Below, piece by piece: positions 44,904-57,100 of a DNA stretch of 64,000 bases. Position numbers and translations under genes: made by a program. The stretch is from Tetradesmus obliquus (taxonomy: Eukaryota > Chlorophyta > Chlorophyceae > Sphaeropleales > Scenedesmaceae). The stretch spans positions 558,001 to 622,000 of the forward strand of contig CP126202.1 in the NCBI GenBank assembly GCA_030272155.1, given 5' to 3'. Each line of letters opens with the position of its first letter. Positions within the stretch are counted from its first letter, which is position 1. The notes under the pieces are model-generated. The model was not told where the DNA came from and ran no database searches. It was given only the letters and a program-made list of their open reading frames with translations.

Positions 44904-47057
44904 CACCTGACGCTTTCCTGCTGCTGCCGCAATCTCTTCTACTTCTGCAGTGCTGGTGCTGCTGCACCACTGCCTGACCGAGTACCTGTCCACTTGGAAG
45001 CCGTGGAAGGCTCGCAAGGGCGACACCGCGCACTGGCTGCTGGTGCAGCTGTTTGTGAACGGCAATCAGGCCTACTTCATGACGCTGTTCTTCTTCCTGT
45101 CAGGTGGGAATTGGTTTGTTACAGGAGTTACAATGTTTTGGGTGTGGTTCACCAGGGGCCATGGTGCAGCTGCTTGTGAATGGCAACCAGGCCTAGTTCA
45201 TGACGCTGTTCTTCTTCCTGTCAGGTGAATATAGCAGTTATCTGGGTTGGGCTTTAGATTTTGGGGCGTGTAGGGCTGGACAGTCAACACGGATCGGCAA
45301 CCAGTCCTACTTCATGATACCCTTCTTCTTCCAGTCAGGTGCGGCGAGCGATGTAGTGCTCAGTGGTGTAGGCTTGTGGCTTGTGGCTCAAGGTTTGGGA
45401 TGTTCGCCAGCAGGGAGTGGCAACTGACCTTTGTCATTACGCTGTTGTTCTTCAGCTGGGTTTACAGTTCCGGGTTCAGGGTAGATCTACTGAATGTGCT
45501 GAGAGAGGTTCACATGGCAGTGCGTTGCGTTTTAATGGCTTGCGCAAGGCTGACTTGTAGCATCCGCTCACTCAGACGATCTGTCTGCTTGTACGCACCC
45601 GCACGCCTGTACGTGCCGACCTCATACAAGCGCAAGGGCCCCTGGGAGTTCCTCAAGGGCCGCACCCTGCACTTACATCACACATAAATAACAGACCTTG
45701 CGGCACACTGCTACGACAGCTGCACGCAAGCTCTAGCCTGCGCACTGACACCGCCTGTCTGCTTTGCTGCACACGCTGTGATGCGACTGCAGGCCTGTAC
45801 GTGCCCCCTTCCTACAAGCGCAAGGGCCCCTAAGAGTTCCTCAAGGAACATGCTTGACATTGAAAAAGCGTGCGGCATGCTGTTTGGCCAGATGCATCAT
45901 AAGCTGAGCTGTGCACTCACACCATCTGTCATGCCTGCCGTGCACGCGCAGGCCTGTATGTGCCCCCTTCATACAAGCGCAAGGGCCCCTGGGAGTTCCT
46001 CAAAGACCGCACCCTGCGCCTCGTCATCCCCTGCCTCTTCTACAGCATGATCATTGCACCTTTCAACATCTGGTGGGTCAAGCACACCACAGACCCAAAA
46101 GCCACGATGGGTCAAGCATTCGCCGAATGGTTTGCCCCCGGATGGCCGACAAAGTACGTGCTGCCGACAGGCCCGCCTTGGTTCATCTGGATGCTCTGGT
46201 GCTTCAACGTGGCGTATGTTATCATCAAGGTCATGGCGGATTCGGCGGTTGGGAAGAAGCTGCTGCAGGCAGTCTGTAAGGCTTGCAGGAAAGGCGATGG
46301 TGCAGCAGCAGCGCTGCCGCAGCAGGGGGATGACAAAAAAGAGGCGGCAGGGTCCGCTGCTAAGCCTGCAGCACCCAGCTGCGTGGAATACACCACTAGG
46401 CAGTGGCTGGTCGGCGGCGCGGTGCTCACGTTCGTGCTGTTTGTGCTCATGTTTGCCACGCGCGTGCTGGATATGCTCGCTTTCAACCTGCGGCCTGCTG
46501 TCTTCGTCTCCCAGGGTCCGTTTGTGGCTTTCATGCCTGACTACTTTGTGGTGTATGTGGTGGCGTTTGGCCTCGGCATCTACTCTGGTCCTGCAAGCTG
46601 GAATGTGCTGGCCCGCATGCCCAGCGGGTATGCGGCTTGGTGGCTCAGCATCTCAGGTATCTGGTGGGTGCTTGGCGGTTGGATTCCAAACATCCTGCTG
46701 CTGCGGCAGATGTCCCTGCAGTTTGGCATGGGGACATTCATGGGCAGCTGGATGCTCCGTACTTTTGTGGAGCAGTCATTCTGCGTGGTGTGGTCAGCAG
46801 GGCTGCTGGTGCTGTTCAGGGAGGCGTTTAACATCCAGCCAAAGTGGCTCGGGCGCCAGATCATTAACGGCGCGTACGGCGCGTACATCATCCACCCGCC
46901 GATTATCATCCTGTTTGCGCGTGCGGTGATGGGGCTGGATGCGCTCGCGCCCAGCGCTGTGATCAATGCGGCGGTGATTAGTCTGCCGGTGGTGGTGTGT
47001 GCATGGACGGTGGCGGCGGCTGTGCGCGCGATCCCCGGCTTTGACCGCGTGCTGTAG
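43948..47057 (+). CDS. Membrane acyltransferase, acyltransferase-3 / OpgC-like
   Basis: Integral membrane O-acyltransferase of the acyltransferase-3 (PF01757) type. Three exons, 43948-44137, 44951-45103 and 45952-47057, give 482 residues, TAG stop, all phases consistent. After an Ala-rich N-terminus comes the family signature YYVDWLRVFLTVLVLLHHC, close to the RxxYxDWLRV of bacterial glucan-modifying OpgC/MdoC proteins. Then AYFMTLFFFLSG, the basic YKRKGPWEFLKDRTLRLVIP, and about nine further hydrophobic spans, including WFIWMLWCFNVAYVIIKVM, YFVVYVVAFGLGIY and GAYGAYIIHPPIIILFARAV. A cytosolic Ala/Lys-rich loop lies near residues 215-245. The likely acceptor is a polysaccharide or lipid; the substrate is unknown. 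The bacterial resemblance may reflect old transfer. Its exon edges and its 3' end are repeated nearby. Confidence 0.82.
44517..45850 (+). repeat. Exon-edge copies in the acyltransferase introns
   Basis: 44517-44560 resembles the exon 1 Ala run. 44756-44814 repeats the start of exon 2 (LVLLHQCITK then stop). After exon 2, its end (NGNQAYFMTLFFFLSG) recurs at 45153-45225 with a TAG, at 45292-45339 and, weakly, at 45405-45460. The start of exon 3 (YVPPSYKRKGPWEFLK) occurs early at 45600-45672 and at 45790-45850, the latter with a TAA. Confidence 0.88.
44820..44902 (+). repeat. CTG array, about 27 units
   Basis: Uninterrupted CTG run of 83 nt in intron 1 of the acyltransferase gene, ending 48 nt before the exon 2 start. 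It is the longest pure triplet run in the window. Confidence 0.95.
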
Positions 47058-47169
47058 GCTGCCGCTGTGCTTGGATGCCTTGCAGTCTGCCACCAGATGA
47101 GTTGCTGCTGCGCCTTTCACTTTTCACATTTTGGCTGAAGGCAGTGCAACAGTTTCAAACTGGCAGGCA

Positions 47170-47745
47170 GCTGTCAGCGGTGATGGGGCTGGATGCGCTT
47201 GCGTTCAGCGCTGTGATCAATGCGACGGTGATTAGGTTGCCGGTGGTGGTATGCGCGTGGGCGGTGGCGGCGGCTGTGCGTGCGATCCCAGGCTTTGACC
47301 GCGTGCTGTAGGCAGCTGCTGTGTTTGGATTGGATGCGCTACAGTGTGTGGCTAGTTGAGATGCTGTTGTTGCCACGCCTTCAATGCATGCTGTGACCAG
47401 CGGCAGTGCAGCATGTCTCATGATGACAGGCAGCTCTCAGCGGTGATGGGGCTGGATGCGCTTGCACCCAGTGCTGTCATCAATGCGGCTGTGTGTTGTT
47501 TGCCAGTGCTGGTGTGGACGGTGGCGGCGGCTGTGCGCGCCATTCCAGGCTTTGACCGCGGCTGTAGGCGGCTGTTCTTCCTTGGATGCCGTGCAGTGTG
47601 TGGCCAGATGAGTTGCTGTGAGATGAGTTGCTGCCGTGCCTTTCACTCTTCACATTGTGGCTGGAGACAGTGCAGCAACTTGCAAACTGACAGGCAGCTG
47701 TCGGTGGTGGCTGTGGCTGTTCCAGGCTTTGACCATGTGCAGTGC
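47170..47745 (+). repeat. Three decayed copies of the acyltransferase 3' end
   Basis: The terminal coding segment (AVMGLDALAPSAVINAA, VAAAVRAIPGFDRVL, stop) recurs at about 47170-47312, where it is nearly intact and keeps its stop, at 47430-47575 with small deletions, and as a short remnant with VAVPGFDH near 47700-47745. All are after the real stop codon at 47057. Confidence 0.9.
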
Positions 47746-48122
47746 TGCTGGCAAGGTATCTAGCAGGTATCATGCAGGTGTTTGCAGTTGTTCGAGAATG
47801 TGTTGCTGCTGCCACAACTGTTGAAGGGCAGCTGGGAAATGACAGGTGGTCAAAAAAATTTTGTCATGGATGTTGACCGGTGTTGCTGCTGTTGCTGCAC
47901 GGTGTTCTGCTGTTGCTGACGCTTTGCTGGCTGCCAGAGAGAGTGGTGGCTGCTGTTGCCACAGCACTTTGCAGCAACTGGCTGTAATTGTGCAAGTCTG
48001 TGCATTGCAGCAAGCTGACGCCCTCTGGCTCAACACAGCAGTGATGTTGTCATGGCGTGGTGCTGCAGTGCAGCTTGCCGCATGTATGGCGCCTCATCAC
48101 AACATGGCTTCAGCAAGGTGGC

Positions 48123-48156
<34 letters not shown>

Positions 48157-48583
48157 TGCTGCTGCTGCTGCTGCTGCTGCAGCAGCTCACACCGCAGCTT
48201 GCTGCACCAAGAGCGCCTGCAGCAACTGGAAGGAGTGTGAATTGCGTTTCTTCTAATGAGTTTGATTGATTTGAGTTAAGTTCCAGTTTCCATGATAAGC
48301 AGGATGGTGCAGGGAAGTGTTTCTGTTACAACTCCTAGCTTTGAGACGGAAAACGCGCTGGGTTGCTGCGTGTGCACATGGGTGACAGCAAGGCACAGGA
48401 ACAGGGTGGGGGGGGGGCCGGCGGAGGTTATTGTGTGGCCATGTGTTATATTTTAAAAATTGATTAGTATTTACGTGCCAGGGGCTCTGAAGGTCGCTTT
48501 TGAACTGTTGCTGGCAGGTCAGCTGGTGGGAAGGGTGGGAACCTTGCAGGATGTGATGTGGCGACTCTAAACCCTCAACTCTA

Positions 48584-48694
48584 GATCAACCCCATTGCCC
48601 TTTATGTTGGCGCCCCTGTGTTGCACAGGCAAGAGAGAATGGGAGAGAGAGTGGCAACGGCATGGCTCCAACATTAAGGGCAATGGGGTTGATC
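48584..48694. repeat. 27-bp inverted repeat with 57-bp loop
   Basis: Arms 48584-48610 (GATCAACCCCATTGCCC...) and 48668-48694 (...GGGCAATGGGGTTGATC) match in 26 of 27 positions as reverse complements. The 57-bp spacer does not pair further. This could be a small foldback element or the stem of a transcript. I found no target-site duplication. Confidence 0.85.
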
Positions 48695-49544
48695 GGTGTG
48701 CGCGCTGTGGAACGTTGATATCCTCAAGTGCACGTGACCTTTGGAGGCAGTTCTGTGCTGTCGTCATGCGTTGTTGTGCTGCAAACTTCAGATGCAGCTT
48801 GCTGGTGCTGGCTGAACCCTTCAGCTAGCGGCTAGCTAGCCTACTGTAGTGCACTGCAGCAATGTGTGCAGTCAGGATGGCTGTTGGCTATTCAGAGGAG
48901 GAGATGTAACACCCAGCAGTTCAGTCCAACTCTGCCCTTCTACACGCGCGGTTTATGTGCTGAATCTTGACGTTATGCAGAACTGCGCAGCAGCACTGAC
49001 ATGTGAAAACAAACAACCTTACTACTGGGACGCTGCAAACCCAAATCATGAGCGGACGGCGCGGACAACATCAGCCTCATCTCAGGTGAAAGGCAGAAAC
49101 ACAAAGCAGGATAGTGCCGCATCCAAACGCACAGCTTGCGCAGCCGCCTAGTCTACACGTGCACATGGCACTAAAGCAGCATGTGGCACTGATGCAGCAG
49201 CTGCTGCCAAGCCTGCTTGTCTTGCTGGCAGGCGGCCCCCAGCTCTGTGTATGATGATGGAGAGCGGCGCAGGAGGGGAAGGCAAGCTACGAGAAAGCAC
49301 GAAAGCTACGGCCCTAAAGAGAAAAGTGGGCCCATTCATTGCATTGCATTTGTTACACGGAGGCGGGTCTCACCAACCCCGCAGGGGCTAGGTACTGCCA
49401 GTCAAGCCAACACTCCGCCGATTAAGCCCTCGTATCATAAGGACCAGCGGGTATTTGTCCAACCTCCAGTTCCCCACACCACCGTAAACGCAAGCATGCA
49501 TGCAATACAAGCCTTTGTTTGGTTTGTTTGTGCAAGCCCAGAAG

Positions 49545-49597
49545 AGGTCTGTTACAGGGGGGGGCAAGCGATCACCCTTAAGTGAGTCACTTGCAGC
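49545..49597 (+). repeat. Dispersed ~54-bp repeat, copy 1
   Basis: The segment with CTGTTACAGG, GGCAAGC, ATCACCC and AGTGAGTCACT matches 61753-61805 in the same orientation over ~54 bp, with about nine differences. It lies about 140 bp before the tRNA gene. Confidence 0.75.
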
Positions 49598-49733
49598 TGC
49601 AAGCCCTGGCTGCGCTGAAAAATTGGCTTTGCGGCATTCACCACTTGCTGCTGCTGCCACGTCTGCATCCAGCAGCAGGGGTGCCTGCCTGCACATCAGT
49701 GGCCTTCCGATGCTCAGGTCGGCGGTTCGAACC

Positions 49734-49832
49734 GGGTCTTTGGCGCAGTTGGTTAGCGCGTAGGTCTCATAACATGACTCAATAAGAGTGAGAGACATCC
49801 TAAGGTCGCCAGTTTGATCCTGGCAAGGCCCA
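49734..49832 (+). tRNA. tRNA-Met (CAU, elongator) with 25-nt intron
   Basis: Acceptor stem GGGTCTT pairs with AAGGCCC (one G-U), discriminator A. D arm is GCGC-AGTTGGTTA-GCGC, anticodon loop CTCATAA with CAT at 49768-49770, T arm GCCAG-TTTGATC-CTGGC. An intron of about 25 nt (49772-49796) follows the base 3' of the anticodon, as in plant elongator tRNA-Met genes. Mature length is 74 nt before CCA. The T loop reads TTTGATC, not TTCGATC, which changes the usually invariant C56, so it may be a weakened or inactive copy. Confidence 0.8.
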
Positions 49833-49895
49833 GAACACTCGCGGGTTCAGGCACGCTGCATTTTGCACCTTCACGCACACCTGAAGCAGCTGCCG

Positions 49896-50125
49896 CGCGC
49901 CGTCCTCAGCCGGCCCAGGGCGCGCCCTCCACCTGATGGACCACTACCGCCAGCCTTTCCACAGCGTCAACGTTCCGGTAAGATTGTTTGTTTTCGACGC
50001 CCATGTCGAGTGATCAGGATGCTTACATGCCGTGTATATGCCATATGCAAACTCTCTGTCAACAGCTCCAAGGCGGTGCAGGAGAAGTTCACGGTCTCTT
50101 ATTGTGAACTTCACCAAGTACTGTG
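49896..50125 (+). CDS. Possible exon pair of an unrecognised gene
   Basis: A coding-like stretch ends at 49977 (GPGRALHLMDHYRQPFHSVN then VP) at a GTAAGA donor. A second starts at 50073 after CCAAG (AVQEKFTVSYCELHQVLW) in matching phase 0. No start codon, domain or further exon is found, so this is a tentative fragment only. Confidence 0.25.
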
Positions 50126-50229
50126 GCTCAGCAGTGCTGCGGCTTCTGCTGCGCACTGCACATGCTCCACAGCGCAGGCTGCCGAAGCATGGCGTGCATG
50201 CGGACCGAGCAACGGCTGCTAGACCCTAG

Positions 50230-51321
50230 ACCATCACGCACGTCACCCAGCTGCGCCATCGCTGCTTTTGCTACGCGCTCTGCTGCCACAGTTGTAGGGA
50301 AGCAGTTGATCGGCATGCAGCTGCCGCACTGTTTAAGTTTCTGCAGGTGCACAACCAGCTGATTTTGCACAGAGCACACATAACATACTGATGTCCAATT
50401 ACATTCGTTGGCAATTGCAACCTTGGCACAGCAGTGTTGTACAATGTCTACGCTGAGCCCTTTTGCAAGCAGAGCTGTGAGCCCTGGCATGCAAGTGTGA
50501 AATGCAGAACCATCTCCCAACACCTCCTGTCCCGATGCAACAGTCATTTGACACGAACACCAGATGATGCAGCAATTATCTGCTTCTTGAACTGATCGCA
50601 AAGGAATGAATTGCGTAGCAAACAGCCACGCCCACCCGTGCACGCCCTGGTAACCGACACGTGCGGTAACACCAACTGCAAGCACCCTCCAGCTGGCACC
50701 AAACAGCACTGTGCAGCTACACAATGCATGCTGCAAACCGCACAAAACATAGCCACAACATGTACTGCTGTGCCCGCGGCCGCACCTACGTGGTGGTTGC
50801 TGACAGCAAGACTGCAATCGATTGCATGCAAGCAGGCCAGCACTGGAGCGCTGGCATGTGTTTTTGTAAGATGGAGTGTTTATATGTTTATATGCACCAG
50901 GCACACTCACAAGGCGCAGCAGCACAGGGCCACTCTGCAGAGTCAAGGGCCAGGTTATAGGCTCCAAAACCCAACCCCTTGGCAAACCCTGACAATAACA
51001 GAAGATGGACTCAATGATTGAAACAACAGCAGCGTTGTCCAAAGGAGACAACAGACCAGCCAAGAGCACGTTGCCAGGGGCTAGCAACGTTGCTGCAGGT
51101 GCACGCCAAATCACACGCACTCAATTGCAGGGTCAACAATATGCAACCAACACGACCAGCACCCATGCAGCTTCAATACGCAGCACCAGCCTTGTGTGGT
51201 GTGGTGCTCGCCACACAGCATCAAACCAGCAGCCCGCTGCGGTAGCAGCAGGGCCCGTCACAGCTGTGTCAGCAAATGATGTTGCAGTGGGTGGGCGCTA
51301 GCTAGCCGGAAAAGCTCGCAT

Positions 51322-51356
<35 letters not shown>

Positions 51357-51910
51357 TTCCTGGCAGTAGTGTGCAGCTGAAGCCACACACAGCAAGTGCA
51401 GGGCGTTGACACATCACAACAATGCAGCAAACCACTGTGGCCAACGGCATCCCTATGCTGGATAACAGACAAATGCACAACACACGCTTTGCGCTTGCAG
51501 CGTACAAAGCTGTACAGGCGGAAGTGCAGGTTTGTGTGCAGTTGTTGTGTAGAGGTTAGCACAGTCAGACGCGATGTGCCGCACCCCTGACAGCAGACTG
51601 ACAAGAGCACACATACAACGAGTCAAAGCATTGCAACCGTCTGGCAGCAGGCAAGCGCTGCGCACTTTGAAACTGACAACCCCAGTCCGCAGCCGGCGCA
51701 ACAATAATGGTGTGACCATGACATACCAAAGTAACCCAAAAGTGTGACAGACAAGTGCATGCTGTGCTGCCTGTCACGGCCACCTAACCATATCCCTGCA
51801 CACAAGAAGCATGCACATGGTTGCAGCTTTAACATAGTGTCACAGCCCCACGCACACTTATCAGTCCACCCCAACACTGTAGCTTGCCACAGAGTGCAGC
51901 GCTGCGACAA

Positions 51911-51951
<41 letters not shown>

Positions 51952-54104
51952 GGCTACTGACCCAAAGCCAAGGCACAGTGCAGCACTACAGATAACAAGC
52001 GTGTGTTCAGGCAGGAACAGCCGCAACAGACAACCGCGGCGGCTGAACAGCCGTGTTGTAAACGCCGCAAAAGAACAAGACGGACCAGCACGACGCTCAA
52101 ACAACCAAGGCGGTCATACTGCAATATAACTGGCTGCTGAGCAGACAGCAGTGGGGTTTGTAGAGCCAAACTGCCAGGCAGCAGCAGAGCCTCTACATTG
52201 CTGACAGGATCAACAGAAAAGCACGCCGTGGACAACGTGCCTGGCTATTGCGCTGCACAGTTTGAAAGCTAGTTTGGGTGCATTTAGTAGTTCAAGCAGG
52301 CCCTGCCTGGCGTTGCTGCACACAAGATACAAGTGTTTGATGTCATATGGACCAACAACCACACACGAGCATTGCAGGAACAGCTGCAAAGGCCAATGCC
52401 CGGACGCTGCACACAGCCTCACTTGCAGTTAAGCATGCATATGGCTATACACCGAATATGCCCTCCCCTGCCAAGACGAAAACCCCCGCAGAAAAGAACC
52501 TCTGTGAAAAACACCCGTACACAGGGCACAAAACGACACCAGCTGCCGCTTGGCGTGGTGTCACGCCCTAACAGGCAGGCGCCACGCCTCACAGCAGCAC
52601 AGCAGGGTTTTGCCCTGTCGAATCAAAGCAGGGTTCTGCCCTATCGGCAGCACAGCAGGGTGTTGCCCTATCGGCTAACCCTGCACAAACCAGGTGCAAT
52701 TGAAGCAGGCTGCACATCCACCAGCTTGCGCCAGCCACGATTGCAGTATGCTGGCACAAGAGGCATGCAGCAACACCTGATGCATGTCAAGCATATGCGC
52801 ACCAATCGCATCAAGCTGCTCACGTCCTGATGCATGCAATGCAGTCCCTTTGCACACGCAGAGAGACCGGCCATGCATCAACAGCTGGCGTACCAAAGCA
52901 TGCAGCGGCGACTTGTGCGTACAGACACGTACTGCAGCGATGGGCACAGTCAGCATGCGTCTGCAGCACCTTTCATCTGGCTACAGTGCCAGACCAAGTA
53001 CATGCACCTGCTGCAGCAATAGCACAGTTGCTGAGCCCTTGCTGCGGCATGCCTGCTGCACAAAGAACAATACGAGTCAACACAACGCTGCCACAGCATT
53101 GCTTTGCAGTGACAGCAGCTATATCGAGCATATACGGCAGTCATGCGAGCGCGGCTGGTGTTAAGGCAGCCCCAAAAGAACCTAGACCCCCCAAAAACAA
53201 ATAGCGACTGTGGCAAGACAGGGGGGCCCTGAGCACCAGTGCTGTTCACACAGGTGCTGCGCACCAATGCTTGCTTGCACTGATGCTCAGCAACAGTGCT
53301 TGTTGGCATATCAGATGCTGGGGCGCGGTGATAACATGTACCCGCTGCTTACAAGGCTGCTGACAAGGCGACCAGGTGCCCTTGTATCTTCACCACAAAG
53401 GCAACAAAGCATCATGACACAGAGACGAAGCAGCAGACATAACATGATACTTTCTGCATGCTGAACGTTCATCTGATTTGTTCAAAACTGGTCTGACCAA
53501 CACTGTTAATTTGACTGCTTTGACTGGTCAACGGGCAGCACAGCGACATCCAAGACAACTACACAGCAGCTAAGGGACATTCCATGCTGCAGCATTGTAC
53601 AGTGCATTTACACTGTCAAATTGTGAACACAACTCCAGCACTTGCAAACTCTGCTGAATCATGTACAGAGTAAAGTATGCGGAGCTGCATTGTGCAGGCA
53701 GGCACTGACCCACTTCATGTAGCAAGGTGCACACACTGAAACATATGCATGCTGGAGACACGTTGGCTTCTGCTGCATGCTTGCTTAGATCCAGCTTCCT
53801 CCACACCCGACAAAAACAGTGCAACCAAAATTTGACATCAATGCATGCCAACTGCAAAGCCAGGCAAGTGCTTGCGGAACGCGCCGCAGCACGCCACCGA
53901 CCAGCTGGTAAAGAACCGCTGCATTTCAAAAGACACAACCAGCCTGCAGCCACATCCCAAAAGACAACCAATCACACACGACACCACGCAGCGACGCATA
54001 CAGCTACGCACACCACACAAGCACACGCCAGACCGGTCGTCTCTCCGTGCACATGCACATGATCAAGATCCAGGGTTTTGGCCCACCAGCCGCCGCACCA
54101 AACC
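50230..54104. other. Gene-poor region, no gene supported
   Basis: A 330-codon minus frame (51120-50128) lacks an ATG start, has no domain and is Cys-rich in a way typical of noncoding TGC/GCA-rich sequence. Short CAG runs occur at 51325-51355 and 51917-51950. A 26-bp tandem repeat is listed separately. The lower-strand end is the 3' flank of the kinase gene. Confidence 0.4.
52594..52673. repeat. 26-bp tandem repeat, three units
   Basis: Three imperfect units of the form GCAGCACAGCAGGGT then TTTGCCCTATCG follow each other. No coding role is apparent. Confidence 0.8.
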
Positions 54105-57100
54105 CTAATCCCAGTAGCCCACCATAGGTCCCAAGGCATCACCTGCACTGAGAGCCTTCGGGGCCAAATCAACGCCAGAGCCACTCAGCCGCCACTGCTG
54201 CTGCTGCTGTACTAACCATACGCTGCCTGATTGCTTGCCTGATAGCTTGCCTGCATCCTGGCTGCCCATGACATCATCCAGCGCGCTGCAATCCACGCCT
54301 CGCGCAAACGCCTTGCGCCCGGTCACAAGCACATTGTCAAACGCCTGCATCTCGCTCACGTCAGCGCCAGTGCTCACAGCAGCAGCAGCAGCAGCGTCTG
54401 CCGCATTGCTGCGCAGCGCCTGTAGGGCTTGCAGCCGCTGCTGGTGCGAGCCGCTGTTGCCTGAATGATCCACAGGAGGCACGCTGTGCCGCCGCACCGC
54501 AGCAGCCTGCTTGAACCCCCCACCTTGAACCCTCCCCGGCCCTGCATCTGCGCCGCTGCCAGCCGCACTGCTGCCGAAGCCCAAGCCAGGGTTCAGCCCA
54601 GCCGCCAAAACCTGATCCAGGGTGCTGTAGCCTCCTCCTCCTGCTGAACCGCCGTTGCAGGTCTGCAGCACTGCACCCGCTGACAGTGGCAGCCGCATCG
54701 CTGCTGGTAGAGCTGCAGCAGCAGGGCGGGCCCAGTTTGCCCTGGGGGTCACAGCCTCAGGGATAGCCTGCAGGCCACGCACTGCTGCTGCAGCTGGGGA
54801 GGCATTGTTGAAGCTGACACTCTTGCGCACTGGCTGCCTGGCGACGCCAGCAGCAGCAGCAGCGGCAGATGTAGCTGCCTGGGCAGCAGCAGCAGCTGCT
54901 GCAGCGCTGCTGTTGTCCGCTGCCTCAGCAGCAGCAGCTGCAGCTGCAGCTGCTTTTGCGACACCATAGAAGCTTGCTGCGCCGGTGCTGCCGCTGCTGG
55001 CGCCGCTGCCGCGCCTGCTGCTGCTCCTGCTGCTGCCGCCAGGCTGCAGCACACCTGTCAGTGGCGCAGACGCACTGGCAGCAGCAGCAGCAGTCGGCTG
55101 TAGCCACGGCCCGCTGGGCCAGCTCTGCTGCATGTCCATGTGCTGTAGCGCAGTTAGCTGCAGCGCCAGTTGAATCTGCAGCAGCTGCTCTGCGACAGCA
55201 CTAATGCAGGGCCGCTCTGCCGGCTCTGCTGCCCAGCACTGCTCAGCCAAAACAATGAGCTCAGGAGGAGATCCTGGCTGCCAGGGGGGCCGCTGCTTGG
55301 CTAAAACAAGCTGCATGACCTCCATGCTGTGGCTGCAGTTCCTGAAGGGAGTGGTGCCGCCATGCACCACCTCCCAGACTGCAACAAAGTGACAGAAAAG
55401 AGGTGCGACGGAAGCAAGGCGGTCAGAAACTCAACATGAGCAAGCAGGCACGAGCTGCATGACCTCCCAGCTGTGGCTGCAGTGCCTGAAGGGGGTGGTG
55501 CCGCCATGCACCACCTCCCAGACTGCAAGGAAAGAGGTGACAAGGGAAGCAGAAAGCAAGAAGGTGAGCAAACAGCATGAGCAAGCGGCACGAGCTGCAT
55601 GCCCTCCCAGCTGTGGCTGCAGTGCCTGAAGGGGGTGGTGCCGCCATGCACCACCTCCCAGACTGCAGAAAAAGGGATGACAAGCGAAGCAGAAAGCAAA
55701 AAGGTAAGAAAAGCAACATGAGCAAGCCAGCACCAGCCGCATGACCTCCATGCTGTGGGTGCAGTGCCTGAAGGGGGTAGTGCTGCCATGCCACCTCCCA
55801 GACTGCAAGAAGAGAATGAAGAATGCAGAGAGCGTGCATGCGGTGATTACGTAGCAGTAATGCAGTTGTAAACAGCTTGACTTATCCTCACTGAACACCA
55901 TGTGCACTGTCAGCAAGCATCCAGTGCAGCACATGATGCACTAAATACCATGTACACATCACTGTCAGCAAGCATCCAGTGCAGCACACGATGAGGCTGT
56001 ACGGCTGCCCAGCAGCACCACCACCAGCAGCAGCAGCAGCCACTTAATAAGCATGCCCATGCTGTACAGTGGACGGTCTGACGTAATACCACGTCACTCT
56101 ATATCAACCTAACATAAGACAGCAGCAGCAGCCGCCACTCACTGAGCATGCCCATGCTGTACACGTCAGCCGCCTTGGACTGCTTGCCGGTGAGCAGCAG
56201 CTCCGGCGCCATCTGCAGCAGCAGCAGCAGCAGCAGCAGGGTGCAGGGACACAAAAGTGTCAGCAATCTTGCCGCATACTTGGTGCTAGTCTGATAACGC
56301 CATTCAACAGCGAACTGCACTCAGCAGCAGACTGCAATCCAATTTCCTGTCTCCCATCACCATGCTGCTGCCTGCGACCTTTAACCCTCAAACGACGGCC
56401 ATGCAATGCATGAATACGATCCAGGCTGTTGAAACACCATTAGGCTCACATGCGTGATGGCGCCTTGTTACTGTTGCTGCCGCTCGTGCTGCTGCTGGTT
56501 GATGCTGTCGGTCGCCTCCAGCAAGTGCAAATGAATGCAATGCACTAACAGTGGCTCACCAATTTGACACAGAGTGCATACCCCGTTAACAGTGCACTCA
56601 CGTGTGTGATGGTGTGAAGGCTCTGCGTGCTGCTGCTGCTGCTGCTGCTCGTGCTGCTGCTGCTGCTGCTTGTGCTGTTGCTGACTAGTGCCGTCGTTGC
56701 AGCCTCATGTTTGCGATATACTCACGTGTGTGATGGTGCCCAGGCTCTGCGTGCTGCAGTGGCTCTTGCCTGCATCCAAAGCCCTGGACAGCGAGAAGTC
56801 CATCACCTGGACATGAAAGCCAACAAAAACACAGCAGGTTAAGACACACCAGATAACCAGATACTTCACACACAGCAGGATGTATCAGGATAGGATGTCG
56901 GACATGTAATCAGCAAGCTGGGCCCACAAGTGCCATGCAAGCAGCACACAGCAGCCCAAGACAGACTGGCATACATTACGCACTGCTGCTCGCCAAGCAG
57001 CACCGGCAACTGCCTACACAGGGCCTCTGCTGTGCTGCTGGCTCCCTTAGTCACAGTTGTGTGCTGCTCATGCAAACGCCTGCTGCGCAGAGTTGTTGGT

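Larger units (their letters stand above)
47746..49733. other. Intergenic, no gene supported
   Basis: No domain or exon chain is recognisable. Contents: a CTG-rich tract 48127-48182, a G-run near 48409-48417, the hairpin listed separately, and a repeat shared with 61.75 kb. A perfect GGTTCGAACC box (49724-49733) lies directly before the tRNA and may be the remnant of another tRNA. Confidence 0.4.

Noticed and set aside
50128..51120. 330-codon minus-strand open frame
   Set aside because: It begins with GTG, has no ATG in a sensible place, no domain, and a Cys/Leu/Val-rich make-up typical of noncoding TGC-rich sequence.
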